Positions 63,687 to 64,000 of a stretch of 64,000 bases of DNA are shown one piece after another. The DNA comes from UBA1181 sp045639525 (GTDB lineage: Bacteria; Bacteroidota; Bacteroidia; Bacteroidales; Paludibacteraceae). Both the position numbers and the translations under genes were made by a program. A model generated the notes under the pieces. That model saw nothing but the letters and a program-made list of their open reading frames with translations. It did no database searches and had not been told where the DNA came from. Each line of letters starts with the position of its first letter. Within the stretch, counting starts at the first letter, position 1. Location: positions 3,094 through 67,093 of the forward strand of contig JAZUDI010000020.1 in assembly GCA_045639525.1 (NCBI GenBank). The letters run 5' to 3'.

Positions 63687-64000
63687 CTACAATGCTAAAA
63701 TCTCTTCCTTCGAAAGATGTGAGATTTCCATAATTATCTCTATAGCCACGCCTTTCTCTTTCAGTTTTTGGGCGTAGCGGAGAGACTCTTGAAGGATTCC
63801 TTGCTGAATTCCTTGCTGAATTCCTTGTTGGATACCTTGTTGGATTCCCTCTTGAAGGCCCTCTTCCATACCCCTCTGATATCCATACTCCTCCATATCG
63901 ACCTCATCCTCAAGGGCTTTCATGCTAGCCTCATATTGGGCATACTCCTCCTCGGTGAGGGCCGCCATGTTGGCCTTCTCCAATAGTTTGAGCAGACCTT
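63687..64000 (-). CDS. Rpn-family nuclease, C-terminal part (cut by window edge)
   Basis: The frame stays open to the window edge, reading GLLKLLEKANMAALTEEEYAQYEASMKALEDEVDMEEYGYQRGMEEG. This is nearly the same as the remnant at 45881 and is the tail of an Rpn/PD-(D/E)xK transposase-like protein. It continues with a run of QGIQ units encoded by about 12-bp repeats (63795-63845) and ends with the EIIMEISHLSKEEILAL helix. The nuclease core lies outside the window, so whether the gene is complete is unknown. Confidence 0.8.
   Translation of the reverse strand, partial: GLLKLLEKANMAALTEEEYAQYEASMKALEDEVDMEEYGYQRGMEEGLQEGIQQGIQQGIQQGIQQGILQESLRYAQKLKEKGVAIEIIMEISHLSKEEILAL
63795..63845 (-). repeat. 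Short in-frame repeats in the Rpn tail
   Basis: Roughly four imperfect 12-bp units encode consecutive QGIQ residues. Slippage here would lengthen or shorten the linker without a frameshift. Confidence 0.75.

Overview
The window reads as chromosome of a Bacteroidota bacterium, most likely a Bacteroidales species (Prevotella/Paludibacter-like) that lives on plant material. The evidence is: many TAnnTTTG promoter elements, the -7 box of the Bacteroidota primary sigma factor, with few clear Shine-Dalgarno sites; type IX secretion (T9SS) C-terminal sorting domains on several secreted enzymes; a type III glutamine synthetase; LL-diaminopimelate aminotransferase (DapL); an RprX/RprY-like two-component pair; and DUF4491 and FISUMP-domain proteins. 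No rRNA, tRNA, CRISPR array, prophage or complete insertion sequence was seen.

Layout. 0-9.5 kb: the tail of a FISUMP protein, a CYTH phosphatase, then a tight operon (glycosyltransferase, T9SS trypsin-like protease, 5-formyl-THF cyclo-ligase, aroB, aroA), a MATE exporter and an outer-membrane barrel. 9.6-15.3 kb: glycosyltransferase plus Wzx-type flippase, a DUF1015 protein, an AAA/DUF4143 ATPase and DUF4491. 15.8-24.7 kb: a nitrogen operon dapL-gltB-gltD-asnB. 24.7-27.3 kb: an AT-rich accessory patch bounded by a perfect 51-bp direct repeat (XRE regulator, small membrane protein, DUF6567 lipoprotein), then an Rpn-family nuclease. 27.7-31.4 kb: dapF-glnN (GSIII) and a convergent Lrp/AsnC regulator. 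31.6-38.4 kb: a giant BadF/HgdB-type activase and a Kef-type antiporter. 38.5-42.6 kb: rprXY-like genes, argC and a PIN toxin-antitoxin pair. 42.7-46.4 kb: an M4 metallopeptidase, a 56-aa secreted protein with a long structured leader, a multi-hairpin noncoding RNA candidate and a truncated Rpn gene. 46.4-64 kb: a phosphoethanolamine transferase, GH30, an argD-type aminotransferase, a hisIE with a dead HisI half, a glycosyltransferase, an MFS protein, a GH94 phosphorylase, a GH5 cellulase, a secreted T9SS protein, a serine hydrolase and another Rpn gene running off the edge.

How the genes fit together. GSIII and GOGAT assimilate ammonium; DapL uses glutamate as amino donor and DapF follows it in lysine/peptidoglycan precursor synthesis; AsnB consumes glutamine. 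The two nitrogen operons share an AAAATGATAGT motif and an Lrp/AsnC gene lies beside glnN, which suggests one regulon. The secreted GH5 and GH30 enzymes and the cytoplasmic GH94 phosphorylase fit cellulose/xylan use with phosphorolytic cleavage of imported disaccharide; no SusC/SusD pair is present.

The most interesting unexplained parts are: the 45.3-45.9 kb noncoding stretch, with a leader that can form two mutually exclusive folds on the minus strand and a separate multi-stem RNA on the plus strand; the shared palindromic operator of the nitrogen operons; the repeat-bounded 1.5-kb cassette; and the degenerate HisI domain.
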